64,000 nucleotides of DNA. Origin: Rubinisphaera margarita (GTDB lineage Bacteria > Planctomycetota > Planctomycetia > Planctomycetales > Planctomycetaceae). Both the position numbers and the translations under genes were made by a program. The stretch spans positions 983,325 to 1,047,324 of the forward strand of contig NZ_JAKFGB010000012.1 of the NCBI RefSeq assembly GCF_022267515.1, read 5' to 3'. The notes under the pieces were generated by a model that saw nothing but the letters and a program-made list of their open reading frames with translations, did no database searches and had not been told where the DNA came from. Shown piece by piece: positions 35,971-45,239 of this stretch (position 1 is its first letter; every line of letters begins with the position of its first letter).

Positions 35971-36936
35971 ATGGCTAGTGGCCTGTTGATGTTGCTCGAC
36001 GACATCACGACGATCCTCGACGACATTGCTGTCCTGACCAAAGTCGCGGCCAAGAAGACGGCTGGCGTGCTGGGCGACGATCTGGCTCTCAATGCCCAGC
36101 AGGTCTCTGGCGTCGATGCCAGTCGGGAGTTGCCGGTCGTGTGGGCGGTGGCGAAGGGATCGCTCGTCAACAAGGCAATCCTGGTGCCGGTCGCGCTGGC
36201 GTTGAGTGCGTTCACGCCGGGGTGGGTCATCGTGAGTCTGTTGATGATCGGCGGGCTCTACCTCTGCTACGAGGGATGCGAGAAGCTGGCCCACAAGTTC
36301 CTTCACTCCGCCGAAGCGAAAGCTCATGAAAAGGAACTGCACGAGGCCGTCGTCACGCCTGAGATCGACATGGTCGCCCTCGAAAAGCAGAAGATCAAAG
36401 GCGCCATTCGGACCGACTTCATCCTCTCGGCGGAAATCATTGTGATCACGCTGGGAACGGTCACCAGTTCGCCGTTCCTCACGCAATTACTGGTTCTGGT
36501 TTCCATCTCCATGCTCATGACGGTCGGCGTCTACGGACTTGTCGCCGGGATTGTGAAGCTGGACGATCTTGGCACACGGCTCGTCAAATCGGGGCCGGAA
36601 GGACCTGAGTCGACCTTCAAACAGAAGCTCGGCTACGGGATCCTGACAGCCGCCCCTTATCTGATGAAGTTCCTGTCGATCGCCGGAACGGCCGCGATGT
36701 TCCTGGTTGGAGGCGGAATCATCGGGCACGGCATCCCGGTTCTGCATCATCTCATTGAAGAAGGCGTCCATCACGCCGCAGAGATCGCAACCGTCGGCGC
36801 GGTTCTCGCCAGCGTCACGGAAATGCTGCTCAACGCGATCATCGGACTCGTGGCCGGATCGATCGTCCTGTTGATCGTCACCGGCGTGAAACGTCTGCTT
36901 CCCTCAACGGACAAGGCAGCCGCGTCGCATCACTGA
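35971..36936 (+). CDS. DUF808 (YedI-like) multi-span membrane protein
   Basis: AAAGGAAG precedes the ATG. The 321-residue product matches DUF808 from its first residues: MASGLLMLLDDITTILDDIA, then VAAKKTAGVLGDDLALNAQQVSG (partial) and ELPVVWAVAKGSLVNKAIL. Seven or so hydrophobic helices follow, including WVIVSLLMIGGLYLCYEGCEK and VGGGIIGHGIPVLHHL, and a His-rich C-terminus (ASHH). The family (E. coli YedI) is an inner-membrane protein of unknown function. It is a single gene facing the largest giant protein across two palindromes. Confidence 0.93.
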   Translation: MASGLLMLLDDITTILDDIAVLTKVAAKKTAGVLGDDLALNAQQVSGVDASRELPVVWAVAKGSLVNKAILVPVALALSAFTPGWVIVSLLMIGGLYLCYEGCEKLAHKFLHSAEAKAHEKELHEAVVTPEIDMVALEKQKIKGAIRTDFILSAEIIVITLGTVTSSPFLTQLLVLVSISMLMTVGVYGLVAGIVKLDDLGTRLVKSGPEGPESTFKQKLGYGILTAAPYLMKFLSIAGTAAMFLVGGGIIGHGIPVLHHLIEEGVHHAAEIATVGAVLASVTEMLLNAIIGLVAGSIVLLIVTGVKRLLPSTDKAAASHH

Positions 36937-36944
36937 TGATGAGT

Positions 36945-36960
36945 CGTTGACGAGTCAACG
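36945..36960. repeat. CGTTGAC-GA-GTCAACG palindrome
   Basis: Perfect 7-bp arms with a 2-base centre, just past the DUF808 stop and immediately before a longer hairpin. Together they probably form a double terminator for the convergent genes. Confidence 0.45.
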
Positions 36961-36970
36961 TCCGAGGATC

Positions 36971-36996
36971 GCGGGCGCTTCGGTCGAAGCGCCCGC
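36971..36996. terminator. Strong bidirectional terminator hairpin
   Basis: GCGGGCGCTTCG, GT, then CGAAGCGCCCGC: 12-bp perfect arms in the 78-bp gap between convergent stops at 36936 and 37015. It is GC-rich with no U-tract, as seen at other convergent junctions in this window. Confidence 0.65.
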
Positions 36997-37014
36997 CCCG
37001 CAAGGCCTCATCAA

Positions 37015-40000
37015 TCAACTTCCGTAGAGCAGGTCCAGAATACGCTCGTCGCCGAAGACTTCCTCGGTCTCTGCGACGTCGCCTGCAACAGCCACCGGGG
37101 CCGCCGCAAAGCTTCCGATCTGGACGCTATACCAGCTCGCCGTCGGACTCCATTGCTCGATCACACGCGTATTGAACGCCGAGCCCGTCGATTCGGCCGA
37201 CTGCCAGCGATTGGTGTCGTTACGCACGAGGATGTCGGCAATGCCGTCCGCATTCGTGTCGCCCACGCTGATCGTGCTGATCGAACCACCGATCATTGCC
37301 ATGCCCCAGTCGGCGTCGATGAAGCGTCCGTTCGTGGGATCGGCCAGGCCAGTCCGCCAGTTGCCGGAGTTGTCCAGCAGGGCGAAGTCGTCGCTGTCAT
37401 CGCCGTCGAAGTCACCAACCAGGAACGCATTCAGCGAACCATCAGTGGGGACTTTCCGCCAGACCGCGGAATCGAACCCACCGCCATTCGAGAGTCCGAC
37501 GACAACGGATTGTCGATTCGGATCGAGCGGAATATCGAAGACGCCGAGGATGTCGTCGACATTGTCGCCGTTGAAGTCGCCCACGTTGAAGTTCGTGATC
37601 GTGCGGCTGGCGTCCCATTGTCCCCAGGACTCGCCGTATAGGAACTCGGTCCCGGCGATGTCGGACTTGGCCACCCACCAGACGCCGGTGTCGTTCAGGA
37701 TCGCCAGGTCGTCTCCGTTGATTCCGTCGAAGTCCCCGACCAGCATGGTCTGGAGCCCCGCGTAATCGTTGTAGAGGCGATACTCATCGGGCAGGAACTC
37801 CGTGCCAGTCGATTCGAAGACCCACAACCGAGCCCGGGAGCCCGATTCAAAGGCCCCGACGATGTCAGCCATTCCATCGGCGTTGAAGTCACCGACCTGC
37901 AGCGTCTTGATTCCATAAGTTCGCAGGGTGGTCCAGAGACTGAAGACGAACTCCCCGTTCTGAGTCGCCGCTCCGACGTACAGCTGACCGTTCGTCAGCA
38001 GAATCGCGGTATCCTCAAGCCCGTCGCCGGTGAAGTCCCCCTGGAAGGATTGGGCGATATTGTTCGGAGCGAACGACGTTTCGACTGCAATCGCGGTGTC
38101 GTAGTCTCCGTTCGCATCCGGACGGCCCAACCACCAGTTTCCGTTGGTCATGCCGATGAACGACGAGCCGAGTGCCGGCAGCGGATTCGCATTGGGATCG
38201 GTAACGGTCATGGAAAGATCCGCGGTCGCTTCGGGGCCGCTTCCGAGTGTCGGATCATCGAGGACAACCTGCACGTCCAGATCCGGGTTCGAGCTGGCAT
38301 CGAGACCGGCGTTGGCGATCAGGAAGACCTGGTTGCCGACGATCTCGAACAGTCCCGCATCCGCTCCGGTGAGCGACAGATTATTCTGCTGCATCCCCGC
38401 ATCAGCATCGATGATGTTCACGCTCTCGACGAAAATGCGATTCGCGTTGTTGACGTCCTGCGAGATCGTGCTGGTCACATTCGTGACGGACAGCGTGGCG
38501 GCTTCGTTGACATCGGTCACCGTGACCAACATCGTCGCTGTGGTGCTGTTCCCGTACGAATCGGCTGCCTGGACTTCGACTTCATAGACGTTGTCCATGT
38601 TGGCATCCGCCAGCGCTTCATAATCCGGAGCACTGTCGAAGGTGAGCACGCCGCCTGCGGTGATCGAGAAGAGCCCCGCATCGGCTCCCCCGCCGGTCAG
38701 CGAGAACGTCACCGTGTCATTGGGGGAATCGGCATCGGTAGCGACCACGGTTCCAATCGCCGTTTGATTCTCCGCCGCGTTGAAGTTCTGGGTCGACAGA
38801 GACGGTGATGACGTCAAAGTCAGAGTGACGTCGTTCCCGTCCGTTCCGTCGGCATAGGAAAGCAGGAACACATAGCCATCGATCGTGATGCTGTCCCCTT
38901 CCGCGAGGCCCGCGAATGTCCCGCTGACCGTTGAGCTGGCCTCGACATTGTCGATGAGAACAATCTGCACTCCCTCGGCTGGCTCATAACCTCCGCCGAT
39001 TGAGGCCGACAGCGTCACGCCGTTCAACGTGACGGTCCGATTGGCTCCAGTCACCCGCACCTGGTCGTAGCCCGTTCCCGGCGTGGCTCCATTGATGTCG
39101 ACTTCAAAGGAATCGCTGCCGTTGAAGGTCACATCGCCATCAATCACCAGATCGCCGGGCGAAGCCCCCGGGGCGACATCGCCATTCAGAGCCACGGTTC
39201 CGCCAGTGATTGCGAAGGCATTGGCGCCACCCGGTGTGGTGATATTCCCGGTCGCTGTCAGATCGACATCGCTTCCCGAGGTTGTCACCGCTCCACTCAC
39301 GTGCAGCTCCGCCCCCGACGTCACATCGAGCCCCGTTCCGGTCGTCGCTCCGATCGTCGCCGCGGAGATTGTCACACTGTTGGTATCGACGATGGTCGCG
39401 GTGTTTGCAGTAACATCCAGCGTACCGAAGTTGTTCGCCGCATTGCTCAGGACAAGATCCGTCGTCCCCACGTCGAAGATCGTTGTGAAGCCGCTCGCAT
39501 CGAACGGGGCTCCGAACACATTCAGCGTTCCATCGGCAACACTTCCGCCCGTGTCGTCGGTCGTCGTGAACTTCGAACTGGCCGTGAAGTTGATCAGGTC
39601 GACATTCAGGTTGATATTCCCGGGCGCGTCGGTCCCGGATTCGTCGCGGGCAGCCGTCACGATCCCGCCGCGGAGCGTGAGAGTACTTGCCGTAACAGCG
39701 ACTGTATGCATTTCCTGATTGGGAAGCCCCCACTGACCGCCCGCAATAACGTCTCCATCGCCGGCATTCAGCGTCAGATTCCGCTGTCCGCCCTGCATGG
39801 TCCCGATGGAAATATCGCCATTTCCTGCCGAGGTATCGATGGTGATATCATTGCCCCCGACCTGCAACTGCGTAAACGACGAGCCGAGCGAAACTAAGTT
39901 CCCCGACGCCGTGCTGCTGGTCACAATGTTGCCCCTCAGGTCGAGAATCACTCCCGTAACCTGCACAGAGAGGATCTCATTGCCGCTGCCGACCTGCCCC

Positions 40001-43000
40001 AGTTGGACGACGTTGGCAGCCACGTCTACAGTCTCATCACTCGTGCCACGAACGCCTGAAAGCAGAACGATTGTTCCACTGCCGACCCCGGCGTTGATCG
40101 TGAGATCTGAGCCGTCCCCGAGGCGGACCGTTCGGGTAAAGGTGATCGTGTCCTCGGTCGCCACGAAGGAGACCGCAGCCTCAGCATCGATGAGAATCTC
40201 CTGACCGCTGCCCGCTCGATAGATCTGATTGCCGGACGTGTTGTAGTTGACTCCCTCGAGAAGCAGCGAGGCCGTTTCCGAGGAGTTACCGAACGTCGTT
40301 TCGCCGGTGATGCCGGCATCCATCGAGGTTCCGATGTTGCCGACGGTGATCGCTCCGGTTCCCGACGTCGAATTAACCGACAGGCTTCCAAGGGCTTCGC
40401 TACCGCCAATCGTCTGCTGGAACTCGACCGCTCCTGAGCCGGAGTCGATTGCGAGAATGCGGGTATTGCTCTCCAGGTCCGCATCGACCGTGCCGACGAA
40501 CGTGATGGCTCCCCCCGTTGAGTTGAGCTGCACATCGTCGGTCAGCTGGACGGCTCCGGTGAAGGTCTGTGTTCCCGAACTGGTCGTGATGTCGTTGCCC
40601 AGAAGAATCTGGCTCGCCGTGACGCTCAGATTCCCGGCTCCGATTGAAAGAGCATTCGACTCGATTGTCACGCTGTCCTCTTCGCCGGAATCACTGTCGC
40701 CGACAATGGTCAGATTCCCCGTAAACGTCCCATCGAGCTCGAGAATCTCAATTCCGTCGGCGCCAGTTCCTGTGGTGGAGTCAATCCGCAAGGTGTCCGT
40801 TGGAGCAGCAAAGGCCATTGACGCTCCCAGGGTGGAGTCGATGACCATTTCCCCATCGCCCAGACTGTTAGACAGCTGAATTGTTTCCGCCGCGCCATTG
40901 AACTCGAACGTTCGATTCATCGCGGTGGACGTATCGATGGACGGCTCCAGTCCGGTGTAGGTGATCAACGTGCCGTCGTAATCGATCGTGCCATCGCTGG
41001 CGTTGGTGAAATCGTATGTTACATTCGTGAAGGATCCGCCCGAGACACTCAGGACATCGCCCGATATCCCCGATGGGGCTCCTCCTGCGACGTTGATGGG
41101 CAGATCGACAACGCCACCGGAATGGTCGATGTTGAAGGTGTCGTTCCCATCGAGCCCGTTAAGAGTCAGCGAGTCGGTCACACTCAATGCCTGTCGGAAC
41201 ACTTCCGTCGAGTTCAGTTCGACAACCAGTTCAGTTCCGTCGACGGAAACATCGAACGTATCGTTACCAGACGTACCATCGATGCTCGGATCGGGAATGG
41301 AGTACAGTCCCGCGTCGACATCAATTGCAGGGCCGGCTCCGACGAACATCACGTTGAATTGCCCGTTGGTCGGATTCACATCGCTGTCAATGTGATCCGC
41401 AACCGCATTCTGCAACGTATAAGAGCTGAGTTCAGGCGTGGTGCCGACCGTTAACGTGTAGCCGGCCCCGCTTGGCTGAACGACGGACGGGAACGAATAA
41501 TTGCCGTTGATGTCGGTATAGGTTGTCAGGTTGACCGAACCGCCGACCGCCTGCGTGCCCGTCAGAGTCACCGGAACGCCGCCAACCCCGACTTCCCCTG
41601 TCTGGTTGCCGTCCTGGTTGCTGTCGTTGAACACGAATCCGGAGATCGTGCGGACTTCATTACTGTCCGTCACCGCATTCGCCGAAGGCATCGTGACGAT
41701 CATCCCGGGATCGTCGATGGTCACGGCTCCAGTGTTGTTCGAAGCGATATCCCGCTCAATGTTTACGGTCGCAGTACTGGTCGCATTCGCATCCACAACG
41801 AACGGAGCATTCGAACTCCCGTTGGCCATTGACACGTTGTTCCCGTCGAGATCGAGATTCAGCGTGTAATCAGGACTGGAGGGATTATCGACCTCGATTT
41901 CGATCCCGGCTTGACCGCTGAAGAGCGAAGAGTTGATGTTCGTTAAGGTGTTCCCTGTCACCACGGAATTCCAGACTGTCCGGCTTCCTCCTGAAGCACT
42001 GAACGGCCGGAGATGAATCCCTTCGAACTCAATATTGGCGAGCGTGTTCCCATCCAGTCGGGAATTGAAGAGTCCGCCGTTCTCCGTCGAGTCCCCGTCG
42101 AGGTATATCCCCGATACGTGATGATTGAAGTTGTTATTGGACACCGTCAGATGCAGTGTCGTATTGTCTCCATCGAAATCGACCCACAGGGCGTCGCCAG
42201 CCTGAGCGGGAGCCGAGCCGAGATTCGTGCGGTTGTTATCAATCAGAATCGAACTGAAATAACCAACGCTGTTGTTCCCTCCCACAATGGCCGAGATGTC
42301 GGTTCCAGAGCCGGTTCGATTGCTGAAGACATTATCGGTCACCCGCGCAGTCAGTGTCCCTCCGCTGAGCTGAGCGGTTTCCTCGATACTAAGGCCTTCA
42401 GAAGTCAACCCGCTGAAAGTGTTTCCATCAACGACCACATCCAGGCTTCCGCCTGCACTCGTGCCGGCTCTGGCAACAATCGCATCGAACGTGCTGACGT
42501 TCACGAATTGATTGTCGAGCACGTGTAGCCCGGTATCGATCGTGCCGGAGACGAACGCACTGATGGCATGACCGGTGGAGACATTGTCGAACCGATTATC
42601 GTGCAGCGTTATCACGCCGCTCACGTCGTCGATGAGCGAATTCCCGAGATCGAATCCCGAAATGACGAAATTCCCGGTAATTGAACTGGCTGTGAACGCC
42701 ATGCCGTTATCGTTCCACAATGCCTGCTGCGGGTTTGCCGCCTGAATTGTGAGCGTGCCGCCCGCCCCGATGCTCTGCAGCGGGACCGTCTCGTTGTAAA
42801 CGCCGTCATTGACTGTGATGACATCCCCGGCGGCAGCGTTGCTTACAGCAGCTCCGATCGTCGTATAGTCCGCTCCGCCAGAATCATCGACCGTGATCGC
42901 TGCCAGCAGGACGCGGGCTTCGCAACTGTCCGTCAGACCAACAGAGCGTTCGTGGTGTGACCGCCGTAACCGCCGGGCGGCACCCTGCCGTAACGCGCGA

Positions 43001-43065
43001 AACGCGAAGGCCTGAAACATGGGACAATGAGCAAAACGACTGGAAAAGGAGGTCCAGCGAGGCAT
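37015..43065 (-). CDS. Largest giant surface protein: beta-helix, SdrD-B-like, adhesin repeats, cadherin, FG-GAP
   Basis: This 2016-residue protein starts with a leader (1-54): GAARRLRRSHHERS and DSCEARVLLAA, aligning with the leader of the 27745-32802 product. A right-handed beta-helix follows (about 55-460, DYTTIGAAVSNAAAGDVITV). Next is an SdrD-B/CNA-B-like domain (about 469-590, ISGFVFNDSNQDGNQTGEVGV, partial). A long region of filamentous-adhesin-like beta repeats runs from about 590 to 1420 (LNGLDGNDTFNI, LSNSLGDGEMVI, GDVTFNGSDSFEVDI). Two cadherin-like domains (about 1420-1630) and about seven FG-GAP blades (from 1633) precede the acidic end GDERILDLLYGS. Surface adhesion or matrix assembly is the likely role. 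ATG 43020 is a weaker alternative start. Confidence 0.87.
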   Translation of the reverse strand: MPRWTSFSSRFAHCPMFQAFAFRALRQGAARRLRRSHHERSVGLTDSCEARVLLAAITVDDSGGADYTTIGAAVSNAAAGDVITVNDGVYNETVPLQSIGAGGTLTIQAANPQQALWNDNGMAFTASSITGNFVISGFDLGNSLIDDVSGVITLHDNRFDNVSTGHAISAFVSGTIDTGLHVLDNQFVNVSTFDAIVARAGTSAGGSLDVVVDGNTFSGLTSEGLSIEETAQLSGGTLTARVTDNVFSNRTGSGTDISAIVGGNNSVGYFSSILIDNNRTNLGSAPAQAGDALWVDFDGDNTTLHLTVSNNNFNHHVSGIYLDGDSTENGGLFNSRLDGNTLANIEFEGIHLRPFSASGGSRTVWNSVVTGNTLTNINSSLFSGQAGIEIEVDNPSSPDYTLNLDLDGNNVSMANGSSNAPFVVDANATSTATVNIERDIASNNTGAVTIDDPGMIVTMPSANAVTDSNEVRTISGFVFNDSNQDGNQTGEVGVGGVPVTLTGTQAVGGSVNLTTYTDINGNYSFPSVVQPSGAGYTLTVGTTPELSSYTLQNAVADHIDSDVNPTNGQFNVMFVGAGPAIDVDAGLYSIPDPSIDGTSGNDTFDVSVDGTELVVELNSTEVFRQALSVTDSLTLNGLDGNDTFNIDHSGGVVDLPINVAGGAPSGISGDVLSVSGGSFTNVTYDFTNASDGTIDYDGTLITYTGLEPSIDTSTAMNRTFEFNGAAETIQLSNSLGDGEMVIDSTLGASMAFAAPTDTLRIDSTTGTGADGIEILELDGTFTGNLTIVGDSDSGEEDSVTIESNALSIGAGNLSVTASQILLGNDITTSSGTQTFTGAVQLTDDVQLNSTGGAITFVGTVDADLESNTRILAIDSGSGAVEFQQTIGGSEALGSLSVNSTSGTGAITVGNIGTSMDAGITGETTFGNSSETASLLLEGVNYNTSGNQIYRAGSGQEILIDAEAAVSFVATEDTITFTRTVRLGDGSDLTINAGVGSGTIVLLSGVRGTSDETVDVAANVVQLGQVGSGNEILSVQVTGVILDLRGNIVTSSTASGNLVSLGSSFTQLQVGGNDITIDTSAGNGDISIGTMQGGQRNLTLNAGDGDVIAGGQWGLPNQEMHTVAVTASTLTLRGGIVTAARDESGTDAPGNINLNVDLINFTASSKFTTTDDTGGSVADGTLNVFGAPFDASGFTTIFDVGTTDLVLSNAANNFGTLDVTANTATIVDTNSVTISAATIGATTGTGLDVTSGAELHVSGAVTTSGSDVDLTATGNITTPGGANAFAITGGTVALNGDVAPGASPGDLVIDGDVTFNGSDSFEVDINGATPGTGYDQVRVTGANRTVTLNGVTLSASIGGGYEPAEGVQIVLIDNVEASSTVSGTFAGLAEGDSITIDGYVFLLSYADGTDGNDVTLTLTSSPSLSTQNFNAAENQTAIGTVVATDADSPNDTVTFSLTGGGADAGLFSITAGGVLTFDSAPDYEALADANMDNVYEVEVQAADSYGNSTTATMLVTVTDVNEAATLSVTNVTSTISQDVNNANRIFVESVNIIDADAGMQQNNLSLTGADAGLFEIVGNQVFLIANAGLDASSNPDLDVQVVLDDPTLGSGPEATADLSMTVTDPNANPLPALGSSFIGMTNGNWWLGRPDANGDYDTAIAVETSFAPNNIAQSFQGDFTGDGLEDTAILLTNGQLYVGAATQNGEFVFSLWTTLRTYGIKTLQVGDFNADGMADIVGAFESGSRARLWVFESTGTEFLPDEYRLYNDYAGLQTMLVGDFDGINGDDLAILNDTGVWWVAKSDIAGTEFLYGESWGQWDASRTITNFNVGDFNGDNVDDILGVFDIPLDPNRQSVVVGLSNGGGFDSAVWRKVPTDGSLNAFLVGDFDGDDSDDFALLDNSGNWRTGLADPTNGRFIDADWGMAMIGGSISTISVGDTNADGIADILVRNDTNRWQSAESTGSAFNTRVIEQWSPTASWYSVQIGSFAAAPVAVAGDVAETEEVFGDERILDLLYGS

Positions 43066-43401
43066 GTGTCTTTAACCTTGTCTTAAACTTTAGTCATCTG
43101 TCGGCAGGAAGCTGAGGCGGGACCGCACATGGCGCGACAATCGATTCGAAGACCACGGCGGCATCAGCATCTTGTGCGCGACAGCCGGAGCAGCCCTGAA
43201 CTACGTGGGCCCGATCGGGGCATCTTCTCCAGCCTCTTGTACCGTACAGGGCCGAACGATCTATGCTAAGGCATAATTCAAAAAAATCGCGAACATTCAA
43301 ACATTCCTGTTCCTTGGATTAGACCTTTCGGAAACTGAAAAGAAACAGCGGTCAACGACGATGCATCCGTCGCGGCGACCGGATCTTCCAGGAGGAGCAC
43401 G
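43066..43401. other. Intergenic region upstream of giant gene
   Basis: An AT-rich stretch at 43262-43310 includes a TATGC-TAAG-GCATA dyad (43262-43275) and an A7 run, a plausible promoter zone for the leftward giant gene about 200 bp downstream. The -10/-35 boxes cannot be fixed with confidence. I see no gene here. Confidence 0.35.
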
Positions 43402-43548
43402 ATGAGTGCGCAGGCGGGCGGCAGCCGCCGACTGTGGATCGATCTGGTCGGCACCAGAAGATTACGCCAGCCGGGATGCCCATCGGCAGACGATGAGGCC
43501 GGCTCAGCATGCCCAGTTAACCAGTCAGGTCGTTTCAGGTCTGGTTGA
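43402..43548 (+). CDS. Possible 48-residue small protein with strong ribosome site
   Basis: CAGGAGGAGCACG lies directly before the ATG, one of the best Shine-Dalgarno matches in the window. The product is Arg/Gly/Ser-rich and hydrophilic, starting MSAQAGGSRRLWIDLVGTRR, with no membrane helix and three scattered Cys or Cys-Pro positions. Its 3' end overlaps the convergent stop of the mannitol-dehydrogenase-family gene by 14 bp. No family is recognised. The unattractive composition means it could be the remnant of a longer gene. Confidence 0.3.
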   Translation: MSAQAGGSRRLWIDLVGTRRLRQPGCPSADDEAGSACPVNQSGRFRSG

Positions 43549-45025
43549 TCGCGCGCATCGATACCGTTACGTCCGGATTGCGATAGATTTCCGAGACCAG
43601 CCGTTCGTAGGAATTCGCGAACCTCTCGTTCTCGACCAGGTCACCAAAAACGGATTTCAGGCGAAGAAACGCCAGCGGATCGTCCACGGTCTTTCGGGCT
43701 GCTTCCTGCAGCGCCGCTTCCTGATCGTCGTTAATCTCCAGTGCCTTGCCGTGGCGGTCGGCGTGATGGTCGCTGTAATAACACCAGGCGGCAAGAACAA
43801 AAGCGGAATGCTCAATCGGTCCGCCTCGCTGCAGGTTCTCGTGAACCGTCGGCAGCAGGAACACGGGCAACTTGCTGGAACTCCCCAGACAGATTCGTGA
43901 GAGATTGTCGGAGATGCTCGGGTTGCCAAATCGCTCGACCAGCGTCTGCTTGTACTCGTCCAGGTCGATCCCAGCCACGGCATCGAGTACCGGCGTCGCT
44001 TCGTTGTCGAAGAACTGTCGCAGGAACGTGGCGAACAGATCGTCCCGCATGCATTCGTCGATCGTCTGGTAGCCATACACTGCCCCGGGAATGCCGAGCA
44101 CCGAATGCCCAGCGTTTAAAAGTCGAAGCTTCATTGTCTCGTACGGCGTCACGTCGGGAACGAACTGCACGCCGACGTTCTCCAGAGCCGGACGTCCGGC
44201 GGAAAACTGATCTTCAATCACCCACTGACAGAACGGTTCACATGCGACCGGCCACCGATCGATAAGATGATGCTCGCTCTTCAAGTATTCGATGTCGGCG
44301 TCAGTTGTGACCGGCGTGATCCGGTCGACCATCGCATTGGGAAAATGGACTTCGCTTTCGATCCAGTCCGCCAGTTCTGGATCCTGCATTCTGGCAAAGC
44401 CGAGCAACATCCGACGTGTCAGATTCCCGTTGTGTTGAATGTTGTCACACGACTGGACCGTAAACGCCGTCAGTCCCGCTTCACGCCGCTTTCGCAGAGC
44501 AGCCGTCAGGTAGCCGAAGACCAGTCGCGGCGTTGTTGGATTCGTGACATCGTACTGGACATCGGGGTTGGAGCGATCGAATTCGCCGGTGTCGGGATCC
44601 ACGTTGTAGCCACCTTCGGTGATGGTCAGCGAAACGATCCTGGTTTCTTCAGCGGCCATCCGGTCGATGACCGCAGTCGGGTCATCGCAGCCCATCAGAA
44701 AATCAATGATCGAACCAATCACACGAGTCTCTCGATGACCATCGGGGTGCTTGACGATCAACGTGTACAGATAGTCCTGCTCCTGCAGAATCGTCGCCAT
44801 TCGGCGGTCGGCTTCACGCAATCCGACGCCGCAGATCCCCCACTCTGACGCATCGCCTGACTGAAGCAGTTCGTCGATATAGAACGCTTCGTGAGACCGA
44901 TGGAAACCGCCGACCCCCACATGCACAATTCCCGTGGTGAGTCGACTCCGGTCATACCCCGGGCGAGTGATCTCCCCGGGAAGCCGCGACAGGTTCTGTT
45001 GATTCAGTGGGAGGGACGAATTCAT
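43535..45025 (-). CDS. Mannitol dehydrogenase family oxidoreductase
   Basis: The 496-residue product has the family's N-terminal Rossmann domain (GIVHVGVGGFHRSHEAFYID, partial, residues about 31-52) and C-terminal helical domain. The active-site block is KLRLLNAGHS, with Lys 299 as the likely catalytic base and the N-x-x-H partner. Other matches are DNIQHNGN (substrate side) and PFCQWVIED. The family oxidises mannitol, fructuronate or tagaturonate-type polyols with NAD(P). This sequence reads closest to mannitol 2-dehydrogenases, but the exact substrate is uncertain. Its first 74 bp overlap the end of the upstream small membrane protein gene, so the pair is probably co-transcribed and coupled. 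A weak AGG precedes the ATG. Confidence 0.92.
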   Translation of the reverse strand: MNSSLPLNQQNLSRLPGEITRPGYDRSRLTTGIVHVGVGGFHRSHEAFYIDELLQSGDASEWGICGVGLREADRRMATILQEQDYLYTLIVKHPDGHRETRVIGSIIDFLMGCDDPTAVIDRMAAEETRIVSLTITEGGYNVDPDTGEFDRSNPDVQYDVTNPTTPRLVFGYLTAALRKRREAGLTAFTVQSCDNIQHNGNLTRRMLLGFARMQDPELADWIESEVHFPNAMVDRITPVTTDADIEYLKSEHHLIDRWPVACEPFCQWVIEDQFSAGRPALENVGVQFVPDVTPYETMKLRLLNAGHSVLGIPGAVYGYQTIDECMRDDLFATFLRQFFDNEATPVLDAVAGIDLDEYKQTLVERFGNPSISDNLSRICLGSSSKLPVFLLPTVHENLQRGGPIEHSAFVLAAWCYYSDHHADRHGKALEINDDQEAALQEAARKTVDDPLAFLRLKSVFGDLVENERFANSYERLVSEIYRNPDVTVSMRAINQT

Positions 45026-45239
45026 GCGTGTGTGCCTGATTGAGTTTCTTTGTTCGTTTCAGAGCCCAGTACGAGGCGGCGAAATAGATGATCGTGCAGA
45101 CGAAGCTCCAGGTGTAAAACACCCCGACATTCTGCTTGTAATCGGCCATGTCGGCACTGGCGAACATCACGATGATAGCCAGCACCAACGTGACCGAAAG
45201 AGCCAGCCACGCAATCGTGTGCAGGATGAGGGATGGCAT
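44952..45239 (-). CDS. Small two-span membrane protein, N-terminus uncertain
   Basis: From ATG 45239 this is 95 residues with two membrane helices (LILHTIAWLALSVTLVLAII and VFYTWSFVCTIIYFAASYWA) and a hydrophilic tail; no family is recognised. There is no ribosome site at this ATG. The same frame stays open upstream to a stop at 45426-45428 and reads like real protein (for example YPEEEAAEREWDQAVRDYHA), yet contains no ATG, GTG or TTG. Either the true N-terminus begins beyond a frameshift near 45400-45430, or initiation is at a rare codon. It overlaps the mannitol-dehydrogenase-family gene by 74 bp, so a functional link is plausible. Confidence 0.6.
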   Translation of the reverse strand: MPSLILHTIAWLALSVTLVLAIIVMFASADMADYKQNVGVFYTWSFVCTIIYFAASYWALKRTKKLNQAHTHEFVPPTESTEPVAASRGDHSPGV

